Part shown: piece by piece, positions 17,635 through 25,690 of the stretch
How the letters are laid out: each line of letters begins with the position of its first letter
Position numbering within the stretch: position 1 is the first letter of the stretch
Origin: Hyphomonadaceae bacterium
Lineage (GTDB): Bacteria > Pseudomonadota > Alphaproteobacteria > Caulobacterales > Aquidulcibacteraceae
DNA length: 64,000 bases
NCBI GenBank assembly: GCA_009773395.1
Contig: WRPI01000001.1
Span: 372,001-436,000, forward strand
Direction of reading: 5' to 3'
Notes under the pieces: generated by a model
Told to the model about the DNA's origin: nothing
Database searches by the model: none
The model's input: only the letters and a program-made list of their open reading frames with translations
Translations under genes and position numbers: made by a program

Positions 17635-19518
17635 ATGGGTCAAACAGACATTGCTTCGAAAATTGAATCTCTAGAGATTTCAAGGCGTGAGCAAAGGCGT
17701 GGAAAGCCAGCGCCTGTTCGTTTGAGCTTGGTGCAAAAGGTCAATATTGACCGTTCGCGTGATGAGCTTTTAACCGATTTTGGTAAAACAACTTTGGAAG
17801 ATCGCTATTTGCTGCCGGGCGAAAGTTTTCAAGACATGTTCGCCCGCGTCGCCAGCACTTATGCTGATGACCTAAATCATGCACAGCGCCTTTATGATTA
17901 TATTTCGAAACTTTGGTTCATGCCGTCAACGCCAGTATTGTCCAATGGTGGCGCGACCCGTGGCCTGCCGATTTCGTGCTTTTTGAACGCTGTTGATGAT
18001 AGTCTTGATGGCATTGTTGAAACTTGGAATGAAAATGTTTGGCTGGCTTCAAATGGCGGCGGCATTGGCACTTATTGGGGCGGCGTTCGTTCAATTGGTG
18101 AGCAAATCGGCTCAAATGGTCACACATCTGGCATAATTCCATTTATTCGGGTGATGGATTCTTTGACATTGGCGATTTCGCAAGGCTCTTTGCGCCGTGG
18201 TTCGGCAGCGGTTTATCTTGATTGCCACCACCCAGAAATTATTGAATTTTTGGAAATTCGCAAAGCAGCAGGTGATTTCAACCGCAAAAGCCTTAATTTG
18301 CATCATGGCGTAAACCTAACCGACGAATTTATGGAAGCCGTGCGCGATGACAAACAGTTCGCGCTAATTAGCCCTAAAACCAGTGAAGTGGTGCGCGAAA
18401 TTAGGGCGCGTGATTTGTGGCAAAAAATCCTTGAAATGCGTTTGCAAACTGGCGAGCCATATTTGTTATTTGTCGATACCGTCAATAAAGCCATGCCAGC
18501 CCACCAGCGCAATTTAGGATTTAAGGTGCGCCAATCCAATTTATGCGCCGAAATTATGCTGCATACTGGTAAAGACCATTTGGAAAACGAGCGCACTGCG
18601 GTTTGTTGTTTGTCATCGCTCAATGTTGAAAAATACCTTGAATGGAAAGATGAACCGCAATTTATTGAAGACGTTATGCGGTTTTTGGATAATGTTCTCG
18701 AAGACTTTATCACTCGCGCGCCCAATGAAATGGCGAAAGCCAAATATTCGGCTTTCCGCGAGCGATCAGTTGGCTTGGGCATAATGGGCCTACATTCATT
18801 TTTCCAAAATCTTGGCGTGCCAATGGAAAGTGCTTTGGCAAAATCATGGAATATGCGAATTTTCAAATATGTGCGCCAGCAAGCCGATGCGGCATCCGTA
18901 AAATTAGCGCATGAGCGTGGCCCATGCCCCGATGCTGCTGAAACTGGCGTTATGGCGCGGTTCAGCCACAAAATGGCGATTGCGCCAACCGCTTCGATTT
19001 CCATCATTTGCGGTGGCACTTCGGCGGGTATTGAGCCAATTCCTGCTAATATTTATACTCACAAAACTCTATCGGGTTCGTTTTCAGTGAAAAATCCAGC
19101 TTTGGCAAGGCTTTTAGCGCTCAAAGACAAAGACAATGCCGAAACCTGGACATCAATTTTGGAAAATGAAGGCTCTTGCCAACATCTTGAGTGTTTGGAC
19201 GATCACGAAAAAGCTGTTTTCAAAACCGCTTTTGAAATTGACCAACGCTGGGTAATTGAACTAGCCGGCGACAGAACCCAATTTGTGTGCCAAGGCCAAT
19301 CACTAAACGTGTTTATCCCTGGCGATGTTGATAAATGGGATCTTCATATGCTGCATTGGACCGCATGGGAAAAAGGCATAAAGTCAATGTATTATTGCCG
19401 CTCAAAATCGGTGCAACGCGCGCAAATTGCGGGTTCAACTGCCGCCAAAACTGAAGCAGCTACATTTGATAATATGGCGCAAAAAACCGACTATGAAGAA
19501 TGCTTGGTTTGCCAATAG
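17635..19518 (+). CDS. nrdA: Class Ia ribonucleoside-diphosphate reductase, alpha subunit (no ATP-cone)
   Basis: This 627-aa subunit reduces ribonucleotides to deoxyribonucleotides. The catalytic cysteines are visible: C in GLPISCFLN, the NLCAEI radical loop, and C in TAVCCLSSLN. The tyrosine pair for radical transfer is in SMYYCRS, and the C-terminal redox pair is CLVC at the extreme end. The usual N-terminal ATP-cone (about 90 residues, dATP inhibition site) is absent; the protein goes almost directly into DELLTDFGKTTLEDRYLLPG. I chose ATG 17635; the track start at 17521 would translate part of the operator region. nrdB lies 1.8 kb downstream, separated by two opposite-strand genes. Confidence 0.95.
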   Translation: MGQTDIASKIESLEISRREQRRGKPAPVRLSLVQKVNIDRSRDELLTDFGKTTLEDRYLLPGESFQDMFARVASTYADDLNHAQRLYDYISKLWFMPSTPVLSNGGATRGLPISCFLNAVDDSLDGIVETWNENVWLASNGGGIGTYWGGVRSIGEQIGSNGHTSGIIPFIRVMDSLTLAISQGSLRRGSAAVYLDCHHPEIIEFLEIRKAAGDFNRKSLNLHHGVNLTDEFMEAVRDDKQFALISPKTSEVVREIRARDLWQKILEMRLQTGEPYLLFVDTVNKAMPAHQRNLGFKVRQSNLCAEIMLHTGKDHLENERTAVCCLSSLNVEKYLEWKDEPQFIEDVMRFLDNVLEDFITRAPNEMAKAKYSAFRERSVGLGIMGLHSFFQNLGVPMESALAKSWNMRIFKYVRQQADAASVKLAHERGPCPDAAETGVMARFSHKMAIAPTASISIICGGTSAGIEPIPANIYTHKTLSGSFSVKNPALARLLALKDKDNAETWTSILENEGSCQHLECLDDHEKAVFKTAFEIDQRWVIELAGDRTQFVCQGQSLNVFIPGDVDKWDLHMLHWTAWEKGIKSMYYCRSKSVQRAQIAGSTAAKTEAATFDNMAQKTDYEECLVCQ

Positions 19519-19524
19519 TCGGCC

Positions 19525-19687
19525 TAGGTCACAGACTCATTAAAAAGGGTGCGAAAGCCGTAAAAATGGCAAAATAGTGGGGGTAAAAATTACGAAAAGA
19601 GGGCTTATCCCCTCTTTGAGTAAGATTTGCCCTCAATATGAAGCCATTTTGGCGGATTTTCACACTTTTTAATGAGTTTGTGACCTA
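19525..19687. repeat. Family B 163-bp palindrome, copy B1
   Basis: The terminal arms TAGGTCACAGACTCATTAAA (left) and TTTAATGAGTTTGTGACCTA (right) are near-perfect inverted repeats, with 25 of 27 terminal bases matching. Pairing continues inward (GCCGTAAAAATGGC with GCCATTTTGGC) to an apex AAAGAGGG/CCCTCTTT. Same length as copy B2 and about 86% identical by hand alignment. The right-end CTA is the stop codon (TAG) of msrA. The left-end TAG is in frame with nrdA, two codons beyond nrdA's own TAG. Confidence 0.92.
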
Positions 19688-20305
19688 ATGCCCGCGCCCC
19701 CAGACTTGCTCTAGCCTTGCGTCACGTCCGCATGAATTGCGGTAAAAATTATAGCGGACTGGGTTTTTGCGGTAATAATCTTGGTGATAGGTTTCAGCGG
19801 GGTAAAACTGCGCAGCGTCTAAAACTTCCACTCTGATTGGCCTTCCAAATTGGGTTGCTAGAGCTTGTTTTGAGGCAATCGCTTGCGCGCGTTCAGTTGC
19901 ATTGGCAACGAAAATCGCGGGCCGATAAGTATCGCCTCGATCGCAAAATTGTCCATCGCCGTCGAATGGGTCTATCTGCTGCCAATAGGTGCCCAATAGT
20001 TGGGCATAGGTAACTTTGCTCGCATCATATCGAACTTGAATAACTTCATAATGGCCAGTGCCGCCCGCCGAGACGGCTTCATAAGACGGATTTGCCAAGT
20101 GCCCGCCGCTGAAACCTGAAATTGTTGAAATAACACCAACAACATGATCGAACGGTTTTTCCATGCACCAAAAACAGCCACCCGCAAAAACCGCAGTGCG
20201 TATTTGTGAGGCGGAATTTTGTGCCGAAGTAGCGCTGAAAATTCCCAAAGTCGCGAATGCGAAAATAATTGCCGACAATAATTTTTGAAACATCCGAGAG
20301 TTCAT
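19685..20305 (-). CDS. msrA: Peptide methionine sulfoxide reductase MsrA, exported
   Basis: This 206-aa enzyme reduces methionine-S-sulfoxide in proteins. The catalytic motif GGCFWCME is at about residue 60, followed by GFSGGHLANPSYEAVSAGGTGH and the substrate pocket HQDYYRKNP. A hydrophobic signal peptide ending around ATSAQ indicates the periplasm. Start at ATG 20305, with AAAGGTAG upstream; the track's extra 16 residues have no support. The stop codon is provided by the end of repeat B1. Confidence 0.94.
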   Translation of the reverse strand: MNSRMFQKLLSAIIFAFATLGIFSATSAQNSASQIRTAVFAGGCFWCMEKPFDHVVGVISTISGFSGGHLANPSYEAVSAGGTGHYEVIQVRYDASKVTYAQLLGTYWQQIDPFDGDGQFCDRGDTYRPAIFVANATERAQAIASKQALATQFGRPIRVEVLDAAQFYPAETYHQDYYRKNPVRYNFYRNSCGRDARLEQVWGRGH

Positions 20306-20380
20306 TCTTCTACCTTTGCAAAACAATTCATAATTACAATACGAATTCGGCAAACGGAAAGTTACAGAAAAATCTGCTAA

Positions 20381-21124
20381 TCAGGCGAATTGAATTTTCG
20401 GCAAATGAATAGCGCGCGGTCTCCAGCTTCGCTTAATTTCGAGGCCGTTCATAGTGAGCAATTTGAGGAAAGATTCAGGTGGGAAAGCGGCCCAATTTTT
20501 AGGGGTCTTTTTAATCCCCAAAGCCGACACCACTTCGAACACATAATCGCGACATGAAAAAGTGCGGCCACCAATTTTTGGCAATAAAGCATAACGGCTT
20601 TCACTGCGCCAAACGGAATCAACTTCCAATGCGCGGGCATATGCTTCTTCATCAACCATAAGCTTAAAACGCCAATCCCTTTTGGTGTCCTTATCGTCCA
20701 AAAATACGCCCGAAATTGGCTCTTTGCCAGTCAAAATCCAAAATGGGGAAAGTATCGACGAAATAATATATTTTGCGGCTTTGCCTTTGCAAGCCGCATA
20801 AAAGCCAGCTTCCTTGGCGCCGTCTTTTGCTAAAGGTGGTGCTTCGGGCCAAACTACCCACATGTGGCCAAACCAAGCACTGTTTACGGGCTGCGCTTTC
20901 ATTGCGCAAACTTCGATTATGCGGCCTTGCTGCGACCAATCGGATCTCAAATCAATGCATTGATTTTCTATGCTGGGGCAAATTTCTAAGAAATAGCTTC
21001 TTATCCAAGATATCGTCAAAATAATGATATGAAGTGCAATTAAAGCTAAATAAGCGGCAATGGAAAACGCCACCAAGCTTGACGCCACATTGACCATAAT
21101 TGCAACAATGTTCGAACTTATCAT
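20381..21124 (-). CDS. Uncharacterised membrane-anchored protein, possible permuted papain-like fold
   Basis: This 247-aa protein has one long N-terminal hydrophobic region (residues 5-38) and a soluble domain. I do not recognise the family by name. A histidine in FGHMWVVWPE precedes a cysteine in FSCRDYVFEV by about 100 residues, and the region after the Cys is helical. That His-before-Cys order is seen in circularly permuted NlpC/P60-like (LRAT, YiiX) families. This is weak inference. GGGAGGGG upstream of the ATG supports translation. It lies between msrA and nrdB on the opposite strand to both nrd genes. Confidence 0.55.
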   Translation of the reverse strand: MISSNIVAIMVNVASSLVAFSIAAYLALIALHIIILTISWIRSYFLEICPSIENQCIDLRSDWSQQGRIIEVCAMKAQPVNSAWFGHMWVVWPEAPPLAKDGAKEAGFYAACKGKAAKYIISSILSPFWILTGKEPISGVFLDDKDTKRDWRFKLMVDEEAYARALEVDSVWRSESRYALLPKIGGRTFSCRDYVFEVVSALGIKKTPKNWAAFPPESFLKLLTMNGLEIKRSWRPRAIHLPKIQFA

Positions 21125-21307
21125 TTAATCTGACCCCTCCCCAAAAGAAATCAGATTCTCTGTGTATCGATAGAATTCGAACTCCAAATGACAAAAGCGC
21201 TACAGTTTCGTGAACGGTGCAGGCGCTAATTGTGGAAATTGTTGCAGAAAATTTCGTCTTTTATTCACACGCAAGCGCATTTATTAAGTTCTCTTTTACT
21301 ACAAATC

Positions 21308-21323
21308 ACGCAAGATATAGCTA
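21308..21323 (+). promoter_or_regulatory. NrdR-type box 1 upstream of nrdB
   Basis: ACGCAAGATATAGCTA carries the same core CAAGATATAG as the nrdA box in reverse complement. Its centre is exactly 31 bp (three helical turns) from box 2, the usual tandem spacing for NrdR. TATAGC inside it may be the -10. Confidence 0.65.
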
Positions 21324-21338
21324 TCGACATCAAAACAG

Positions 21339-21354
21339 ACACAAGATTTAGAGG
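21339..21354 (+). promoter_or_regulatory. NrdR-type box 2 upstream of nrdB
   Basis: ACACAAGATTTAGAGG. Its 3' end merges with the ribosome-binding site (AGAGGC) of nrdB. With box 1 it forms a phased pair, implying repression by NrdR-(d)ATP. Confidence 0.65.
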
Positions 21355-21361
21355 CAGAGCA

Positions 21362-22405
21362 ATGAGCGCGGGAAATTTGGACGCAAGCACAAACGAAAAA
21401 ACAGGGCTTTTGACGGCATCGCTCGCCTATAAGCCATTTCGCTATCCTTGGGCCTATGATTTTTGGCAACAGCAGCAACGAGTTCATTGGCTGCCTGAAG
21501 AAGTGCCATTGGGTGAGGACTGTAAAGATTGGGCGGTTAATTTGGCCGAGCATGAGAAAAACCTCCTCACGCAAATTTTCCGCTTTTTCACTCAAGGCGA
21601 TATTGAAGTCAATGACAATTATATGGAGCGATACGCGAGGGTTTTTAAGCCAATTGAAGTCAAAATGATGCTGTCGGCCTTTGCCAATATGGAAACTGTC
21701 CATATTGCCGCTTATGCGCTTTTGCTAGAAACCGTTGGTATGCCAGACAGTGAATTTTCGGCTTTCATGAGCTATAAAGCGATGAAAGATAAGCATGATT
21801 ATATGAATAAATTTGGCGTTGAAACCAATGAGGCTATTTTGCGCTCAATCGCTATGTTCGGTGCTTTTACTGAGGGCCTGCAATTATTTGCTTCATTCGC
21901 AATGTTAATGAACTTCCCGCGCTTCAACAAAATGAAAGGCATGGGGCAGATTGTTTCTTGGTCGGTCCGCGATGAAAGCCTGCATTGTGAAGCCATGATA
22001 AAATTATTCCACCAATTTGCAAAAGAAACCGGCGCGCTTTCCCAGGCCGTAAAAGACGACATTATCGAAATGTGCCGAACCACAGTTATGCTTGAAGATA
22101 ATTTTATCGATTTGGCATTTGAAATGGGCCCGGTGCAGGGAATGACTGCCGAGGATATAAAACAATATATTCGCTATATTGCGGATTGGCGCTTGGAACA
22201 GCTTGAGCTTGAACCCATTTATGGCGTTAAAGAACACCCGCTTCCTTGGTTATCGCCACTGTTAAATGGTGTCGAGCACGCCAATTTCTTTGAAGCCCGC
22301 GCCACCGAATACAGTAAAGGCGCAACCAAAGGCGATTGGGGCGGCGACGGCGGAGTGTGGGAAATGTTCGATAAGAAGCGCACGAAGGACGAGGCGGCCG
22401 CTTAA
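21362..22405 (+). CDS. nrdB: Class Ia ribonucleoside-diphosphate reductase, beta subunit
   Basis: This 347-aa ferritin-like subunit generates the tyrosyl radical used by NrdA. The motif METVHIAAYALL gives metal ligands E and H and the radical Tyr in the E-x-x-H-x-x-x-Y spacing; further ligands are in ESLHCEAM. There is no N-terminal ATP-cone here either. The track start at 21230 would place both NrdR boxes inside the coding region, so I chose ATG 21362 with AGAGGC upstream. Confidence 0.95.
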   Translation: MSAGNLDASTNEKTGLLTASLAYKPFRYPWAYDFWQQQQRVHWLPEEVPLGEDCKDWAVNLAEHEKNLLTQIFRFFTQGDIEVNDNYMERYARVFKPIEVKMMLSAFANMETVHIAAYALLLETVGMPDSEFSAFMSYKAMKDKHDYMNKFGVETNEAILRSIAMFGAFTEGLQLFASFAMLMNFPRFNKMKGMGQIVSWSVRDESLHCEAMIKLFHQFAKETGALSQAVKDDIIEMCRTTVMLEDNFIDLAFEMGPVQGMTAEDIKQYIRYIADWRLEQLELEPIYGVKEHPLPWLSPLLNGVEHANFFEARATEYSKGATKGDWGGDGGVWEMFDKKRTKDEAAA

Positions 22406-22463
22406 AGATGCGTCACTAAAATTTGCTCTAGAAAAAAGCGTTTCTTATTGCAGCACATATTGC

Positions 22464-22667
22464 CAAGGCTTAGGAAGGGTTTTTGGTGAAAACTTTGTTT
22501 TAACAAAAACCCTTCATTTATGGTCCTGCCGCCCCGAGCGCTTGTCAAGGGGCGAAGTGCAAGCATGGCGAAGCCACCCCTTGACAAGCGCTCGGGGCGG
22601 CTTTCACCATTGATACCAAGTTTTGTGAAGTTACAGGGTTCACCAAAACTTGGTCATGACCCTTTGA
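22464..22667. repeat. Family A-type cloverleaf repeat, copy A5 (divergent subtype)
   Basis: Same three-hairpin plan, with almost entirely different arm sequence. Left hairpin: GAAGGGTTTTTGG...AACAAAAACCCTTC. Central stem: a perfect 25-bp inverted repeat (22528-22552 against 22577-22601) starting GCCGCCCCGAGCGCTTGTCA. Right hairpin: ACCAAGTTTTG...CAAAACTTGGT. The conserved left edge GGCTTAGGAA and the TTGTCAAG/CTTGACAA element in the stem link it to copies A3 and A4. It lies between nrdB and the GntR operon; the rest of that gap holds the operon promoter. Confidence 0.82.
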
Positions 22668-22801
22668 AAATCGCGTCAAACAACAGGTTTTGAGTGGATA
22701 ACCAATTGAATATAACCGTTTTTGTATCTTAAATCGCAATCTAGACAACTATCTGTTTTGAAATTAATAATGCCTCGGCGTAAAAAAATGCACAAGCTCG
22801 C

Positions 22802-22849
22802 TTGACAGCCTCGGTGTATTGGTCTAACGATACACTATCGCACCAATAC
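22802..22849 (+). promoter_or_regulatory. Promoter and dyad operator of the GntR-ABC operon
   Basis: A consensus -35 TTGACA (22802-22807), 17 bases, then TAACGA. Over it lie GTGTAT (22814)...ATACAC (22835) and GTATTGGT (22816)...ACCAATAC (22849) inverted repeats. YtrA-subfamily GntR repressors typically bind such dyads upstream of their own operon, so autoregulation by the first regulator gene is likely. Confidence 0.65.
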
Positions 22850-22861
22850 AGGAGGTGGATA

Positions 22862-22933
22862 ATGAAATTGAATCAATTTTTGGTGACTTTTAAGTGGGCC
22901 GAAATTCTGGGCACAAAGGAGAAATCGTTATGA
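22862..22933 (+). CDS. 23-aa leader ORF coupled to gntR
   Basis: Reads MKLNQFLVTFKWAEILGTKE plus three residues. It has a near-perfect Shine-Dalgarno AGGAGGTGG 6 bases before the ATG, the strongest in the neighbourhood. Its TGA overlaps the gntR start as ATGA. Too short for the ORF track. It may be a leader peptide that couples translation into gntR, or a real small protein; no family recognised. Confidence 0.6.
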   Translation: MKLNQFLVTFKWAEILGTKEKSL

Positions 22934-23301
22934 CTGCGGGTATTTCTCTTGATTGGCGCGATGATATTCCGATTTGGAAACAAATCAAAGACCGACTTGT
23001 TGCAGCCATCATGGACGGCACTTTTTCTGAAGGCGAGGCAATTCCATCGGTTCGGCAATTGGCGCTTGAATTGCGGGTTAACCCATTAACAGTATCGCGG
23101 GCTTTTGCCGAACTTGCCGATGATGGGTTGTTGGACAAAAAGCGCGGCATCGGAATGTATGTCGCGCAAGGCGTTAGTTCCAATTTATTGGCGCGTGAAC
23201 GCGAGCTTTTCCTTCAAACTGAATGGCCGGAAATTGAAAAGCGCATAGCGCAATTGGGCATTTCTAAACAAGAATTATTGAAAACTCGGGGCACAAAATG
23301 A
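22930..23301 (+). CDS. GntR-family regulator, YtrA subfamily
   Basis: This 123-aa protein has the winged-helix GntR DNA-binding domain (DIPIWKQIKDRLVAAIMDG, AIPSVRQLALELRVNPLTVSRAF) and only a short C-terminal helical tail. That small-tail form is the YtrA type, usually linked to ABC transporters sensing envelope or antibiotic stress. The track's GTG start is replaced by ATG 22930, which overlaps the leader ORF stop and has AAGGAG upstream. The stop overlaps the next ATG (ATGA). Confidence 0.92.
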   Translation: MTAGISLDWRDDIPIWKQIKDRLVAAIMDGTFSEGEAIPSVRQLALELRVNPLTVSRAFAELADDGLLDKKRGIGMYVAQGVSSNLLARERELFLQTEWPEIEKRIAQLGISKQELLKTRGTK

Positions 23302-24173
23302 CTGAAGTAAACATGATTGAAACCAATGCGGCGCCGCTTGTTGTTGCTCGCGGCCTAAGCAAAAAATATGGCACAAAAGTTGCGCTTAAGCCAACTGATT
23401 TGGAAATTCCAAAAGGCAGAATCGTTGGCATCATTGGTGCCAATGGCGCCGGCAAATCAACATTGCTGAATTGTATCTTAGGGCTGTGCGCCTATGATGG
23501 CGAGCTTGAAGTAATGGGCATGAACCCGCTTATGGGTCGTGCGCATTTAATGAATGATGTTTGCTTTATCGCCGATGTCGCTACGCTTCCTAAATGGGCA
23601 AAAATTGACGATTTATTCGGCTGGGTCGCGGGCATTCACCCAAAGTTTGACCGCGCAAAAGCGACAGCTAGAGTAGTTGCCGCCAAAATCCCAATGAATG
23701 CGAAAATCAAAGTCCTGTCAAAAGGCATGATCGTTCAGGTTCATTTGGCAATTGCACTTGCGATAGATGCCAAATTATTAGTGTTGGACGAGCCAACTTT
23801 GGGTCTTGATATCATAAATCGTCGTGGATTTTATGATGCGATTCTTTCAGAGTTTTTTGATGAAACCCGCACCATTTTGGTAACCACCCACCAAATTGAT
23901 GAAATCGAACCGATTTTGAGCCATGCGGTCTTTATTAAAGACGGCGTTGTCACCTTGAATGCGTCTTTAGACGAAGTCGCGGAGAGATTTTACGCAATTG
24001 ACGTTATGGACGAGAAAAAGGAAAAAGCCCAAGCGCTTAATCCGATTTATTCGCGGCCATTGATGGGTCGCACTAGCATGATTTTTGATGGCGCCTCGGC
24101 AAAATCACTTGCTGAATTTGGTGAACCTCGCAGAGTTGCTTTGGCTGACATATTTGTCGCGCTGGCAAGTTAG
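23298..24173 (+). CDS. ABC transporter ATP-binding protein
   Basis: This 291-aa ATPase has Walker A GANGAGKST near residue 52, a degenerate signature LSKGM, Walker B LLVLDEPTLGLD, and an H-loop in TTHQIDEIEP. It resembles the YtrB/BcrA-type exporter ATPases. It pairs with the ABC-2 type permease downstream and is translationally coupled to gntR. Substrate unknown; the arrangement suggests export or detoxification under YtrA-type control. Confidence 0.93.
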   Translation: MTEVNMIETNAAPLVVARGLSKKYGTKVALKPTDLEIPKGRIVGIIGANGAGKSTLLNCILGLCAYDGELEVMGMNPLMGRAHLMNDVCFIADVATLPKWAKIDDLFGWVAGIHPKFDRAKATARVVAAKIPMNAKIKVLSKGMIVQVHLAIALAIDAKLLVLDEPTLGLDIINRRGFYDAILSEFFDETRTILVTTHQIDEIEPILSHAVFIKDGVVTLNASLDEVAERFYAIDVMDEKKEKAQALNPIYSRPLMGRTSMIFDGASAKSLAEFGEPRRVALADIFVALAS

Positions 24174-24182
24174 GGGGCAAAT

Positions 24183-24326
24183 ATGTTTATGTTATTAGTC
24201 AGCAAAGTGCGTCAATCAACAGAACCAAAGCAAAAACTGGTAGTTATTGCGAATGACGACACTCGCACTTCTACGCAATCAGAATCAATAAATTTCAAAT
24301 TCTCCAAAAAAGGAGCAAGCAAATGA
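24183..24326 (+). CDS. 47-aa ORF between ABC ATPase and permease
   Basis: Begins MFMLLVSKVRQS and ends FKFSKKGASK. It lies 9 bases after the ATPase stop with GGGG upstream, and its TGA overlaps the permease ATG as ATGA. Position, ribosome-binding site and coupling favour a translated ORF. Composition is polar and basic after a short hydrophobic start. No family recognised. Missed by the ORF track because of length. It could also be only a coupling device for the permease. Confidence 0.5.
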   Translation: MFMLLVSKVRQSTEPKQKLVVIANDDTRTSTQSESINFKFSKKGASK

Positions 24327-25357
24327 ACAAGTTTCTTACATTATTAAAACGGGATATGTCCGACAATAAAGGTGCACTAATAATAACGCCGTTAGTTATC
24401 GCCGCATTTATTCTCTCAATTGCAATATTGGGCATGATGTTCGGCAAATTTAATTATGGCGATGGCGGCTTTAATTTTGATGCCCGCAATAGCGGCGAAG
24501 CACATGCGCAAATGAATGAGGATGGAAAGTCGTTCCAAATGCACAAAGATGCCAATGGCGTTCTGGTTATGGACGATGGCCATGGCAATGTTCGCCCAGT
24601 TTTTTCGATGTTGGACGCCGAAGAAAAGCAAGAAGCCACGCAAATATTTGTTATCGCAAGTGCATTTGGCGCGGCAATTCCATTATGGGTAGCTGGTATT
24701 TCAATTCTTTTTGTTTTGGCTTCATCGCTTTTCGACGAACGTAAAGAAAAATCAATCATGTTTTGGAAGTCTCTACCCGTGAGTGATTTACTGACTGTAG
24801 GCACTAAAATGGTTAGCATTGTTGGTGGCGGAATTGGGTTTGCGGTTCTAGTCAGTATGGTGCTGCATTTCGCGCTAATAAGTGTGACTTATTTGGGTTT
24901 GACCATTTATGGCGTGAACGTGTTCGATTTCGGTGCAGTTTATGGTGCTTATTTTGCGCTTTGGGGCATTGCATTGGTAGGTTTATTGGTATGGTTCCTT
25001 TGGACTTTACCGGTTCATGGCTGGTTCTTGCTTTCAAGCGCTTATGCGCCAAAAGCACCTTTCTTGGCCGCAATATTGCCGATCGTGATTCTTCCAGTTT
25101 TAGGGAAAATCTTCTTTCGTGGAAATTCAGATATATTCTTGATACCTTTGCAGCACTTAATCGGTGAGCCTGTATTTGCTGCGATTGGCAATTCCGCCAA
25201 AGGCGTTGAGGATCCAGAGACTATTGCAGAACTTGCACAAACTGTGGTTCCAGCCATTTTATCAACGCTTTCGCAGCCCCAACTTTGGGTAGGCTTGGTG
25301 GTAGCAGCCGCCATGATTTATGCGGCTTCGGAAGTAAGACGCCGCCACGCTTTGTAA
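24323..25357 (+). CDS. ABC-2 type permease
   Basis: This 344-aa membrane protein begins with the cytoplasmic LLKRDMSDNKGALI segment typical of ABC-2 permeases, then has one helix, a long polar loop (about residues 45-105, Gly- and His-containing) that would be periplasmic, and several more helices. SSLFDERKEKSIMFWKSLPVSD is the recognisable coupling region. It forms the exporter with the preceding ATPase. AAGGAG precedes the ATG. A terminator follows. Confidence 0.88.
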   Translation: MNKFLTLLKRDMSDNKGALIITPLVIAAFILSIAILGMMFGKFNYGDGGFNFDARNSGEAHAQMNEDGKSFQMHKDANGVLVMDDGHGNVRPVFSMLDAEEKQEATQIFVIASAFGAAIPLWVAGISILFVLASSLFDERKEKSIMFWKSLPVSDLLTVGTKMVSIVGGGIGFAVLVSMVLHFALISVTYLGLTIYGVNVFDFGAVYGAYFALWGIALVGLLVWFLWTLPVHGWFLLSSAYAPKAPFLAAILPIVILPVLGKIFFRGNSDIFLIPLQHLIGEPVFAAIGNSAKGVEDPETIAELAQTVVPAILSTLSQPQLWVGLVVAAAMIYAASEVRRRHAL

Positions 25358-25388
25358 AAAAGTTTCGCATAATGAAGCGCGAAAATTT

Positions 25389-25422
25389 GGCCACTGCACC
25401 TCCTTGCGGTGGCCATTTTTAT
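25389..25422 (+). terminator. Rho-independent terminator of the GntR-ABC operon
   Basis: GGCCAC...GTGGCC stem with a TGCACCTCCTTGCG loop, then ATTTTTATT. Confidence 0.8.
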
Positions 25423-25484
25423 TGCGCTTCGAACTCTTGGTGGCACTAATGTGACGCATTGGCCTGCAATCTTATATTGCTTAA

Positions 25485-25690
25485 AAGAATTTGCTTGGGA
25501 ATGGTCTTAAGGACAAGTTTGCCTTAAGCCCATTCGGTTATTATCCGTTCGCGCCCTAGGCTTTTGTCAAGACCCAAAGCCTTCGGGCGCAAAGCGCGGT
25601 CTTGACAAAATCCTAGGGCGCACACACGCTCGACGAATGGTTTTGGTGAAACAAGTTTCAGCAAAAACCATTCCTAAGCCCCTTAATTTC
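25485..25690. repeat. Family A cloverleaf palindromic repeat, copy A2
   Basis: Same orientation as A1. The outer stem elements are TTGCTTGGGAATGG and CCATTCCTAAGCC. The left hairpin is GGTCTTAAGG...CCTTAAGCC. The central stem runs 25551-25574 against 25598-25621 (GCGCCCTAGG...CCTAGGGCGC). The shorter tip still makes two mini-hairpins, GCCTTCGGGC and GCGCAAAGCGC. Similarity to A1 continues for about 70 bases to the right, ending TTTGACTGTCC. Confidence 0.88.
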
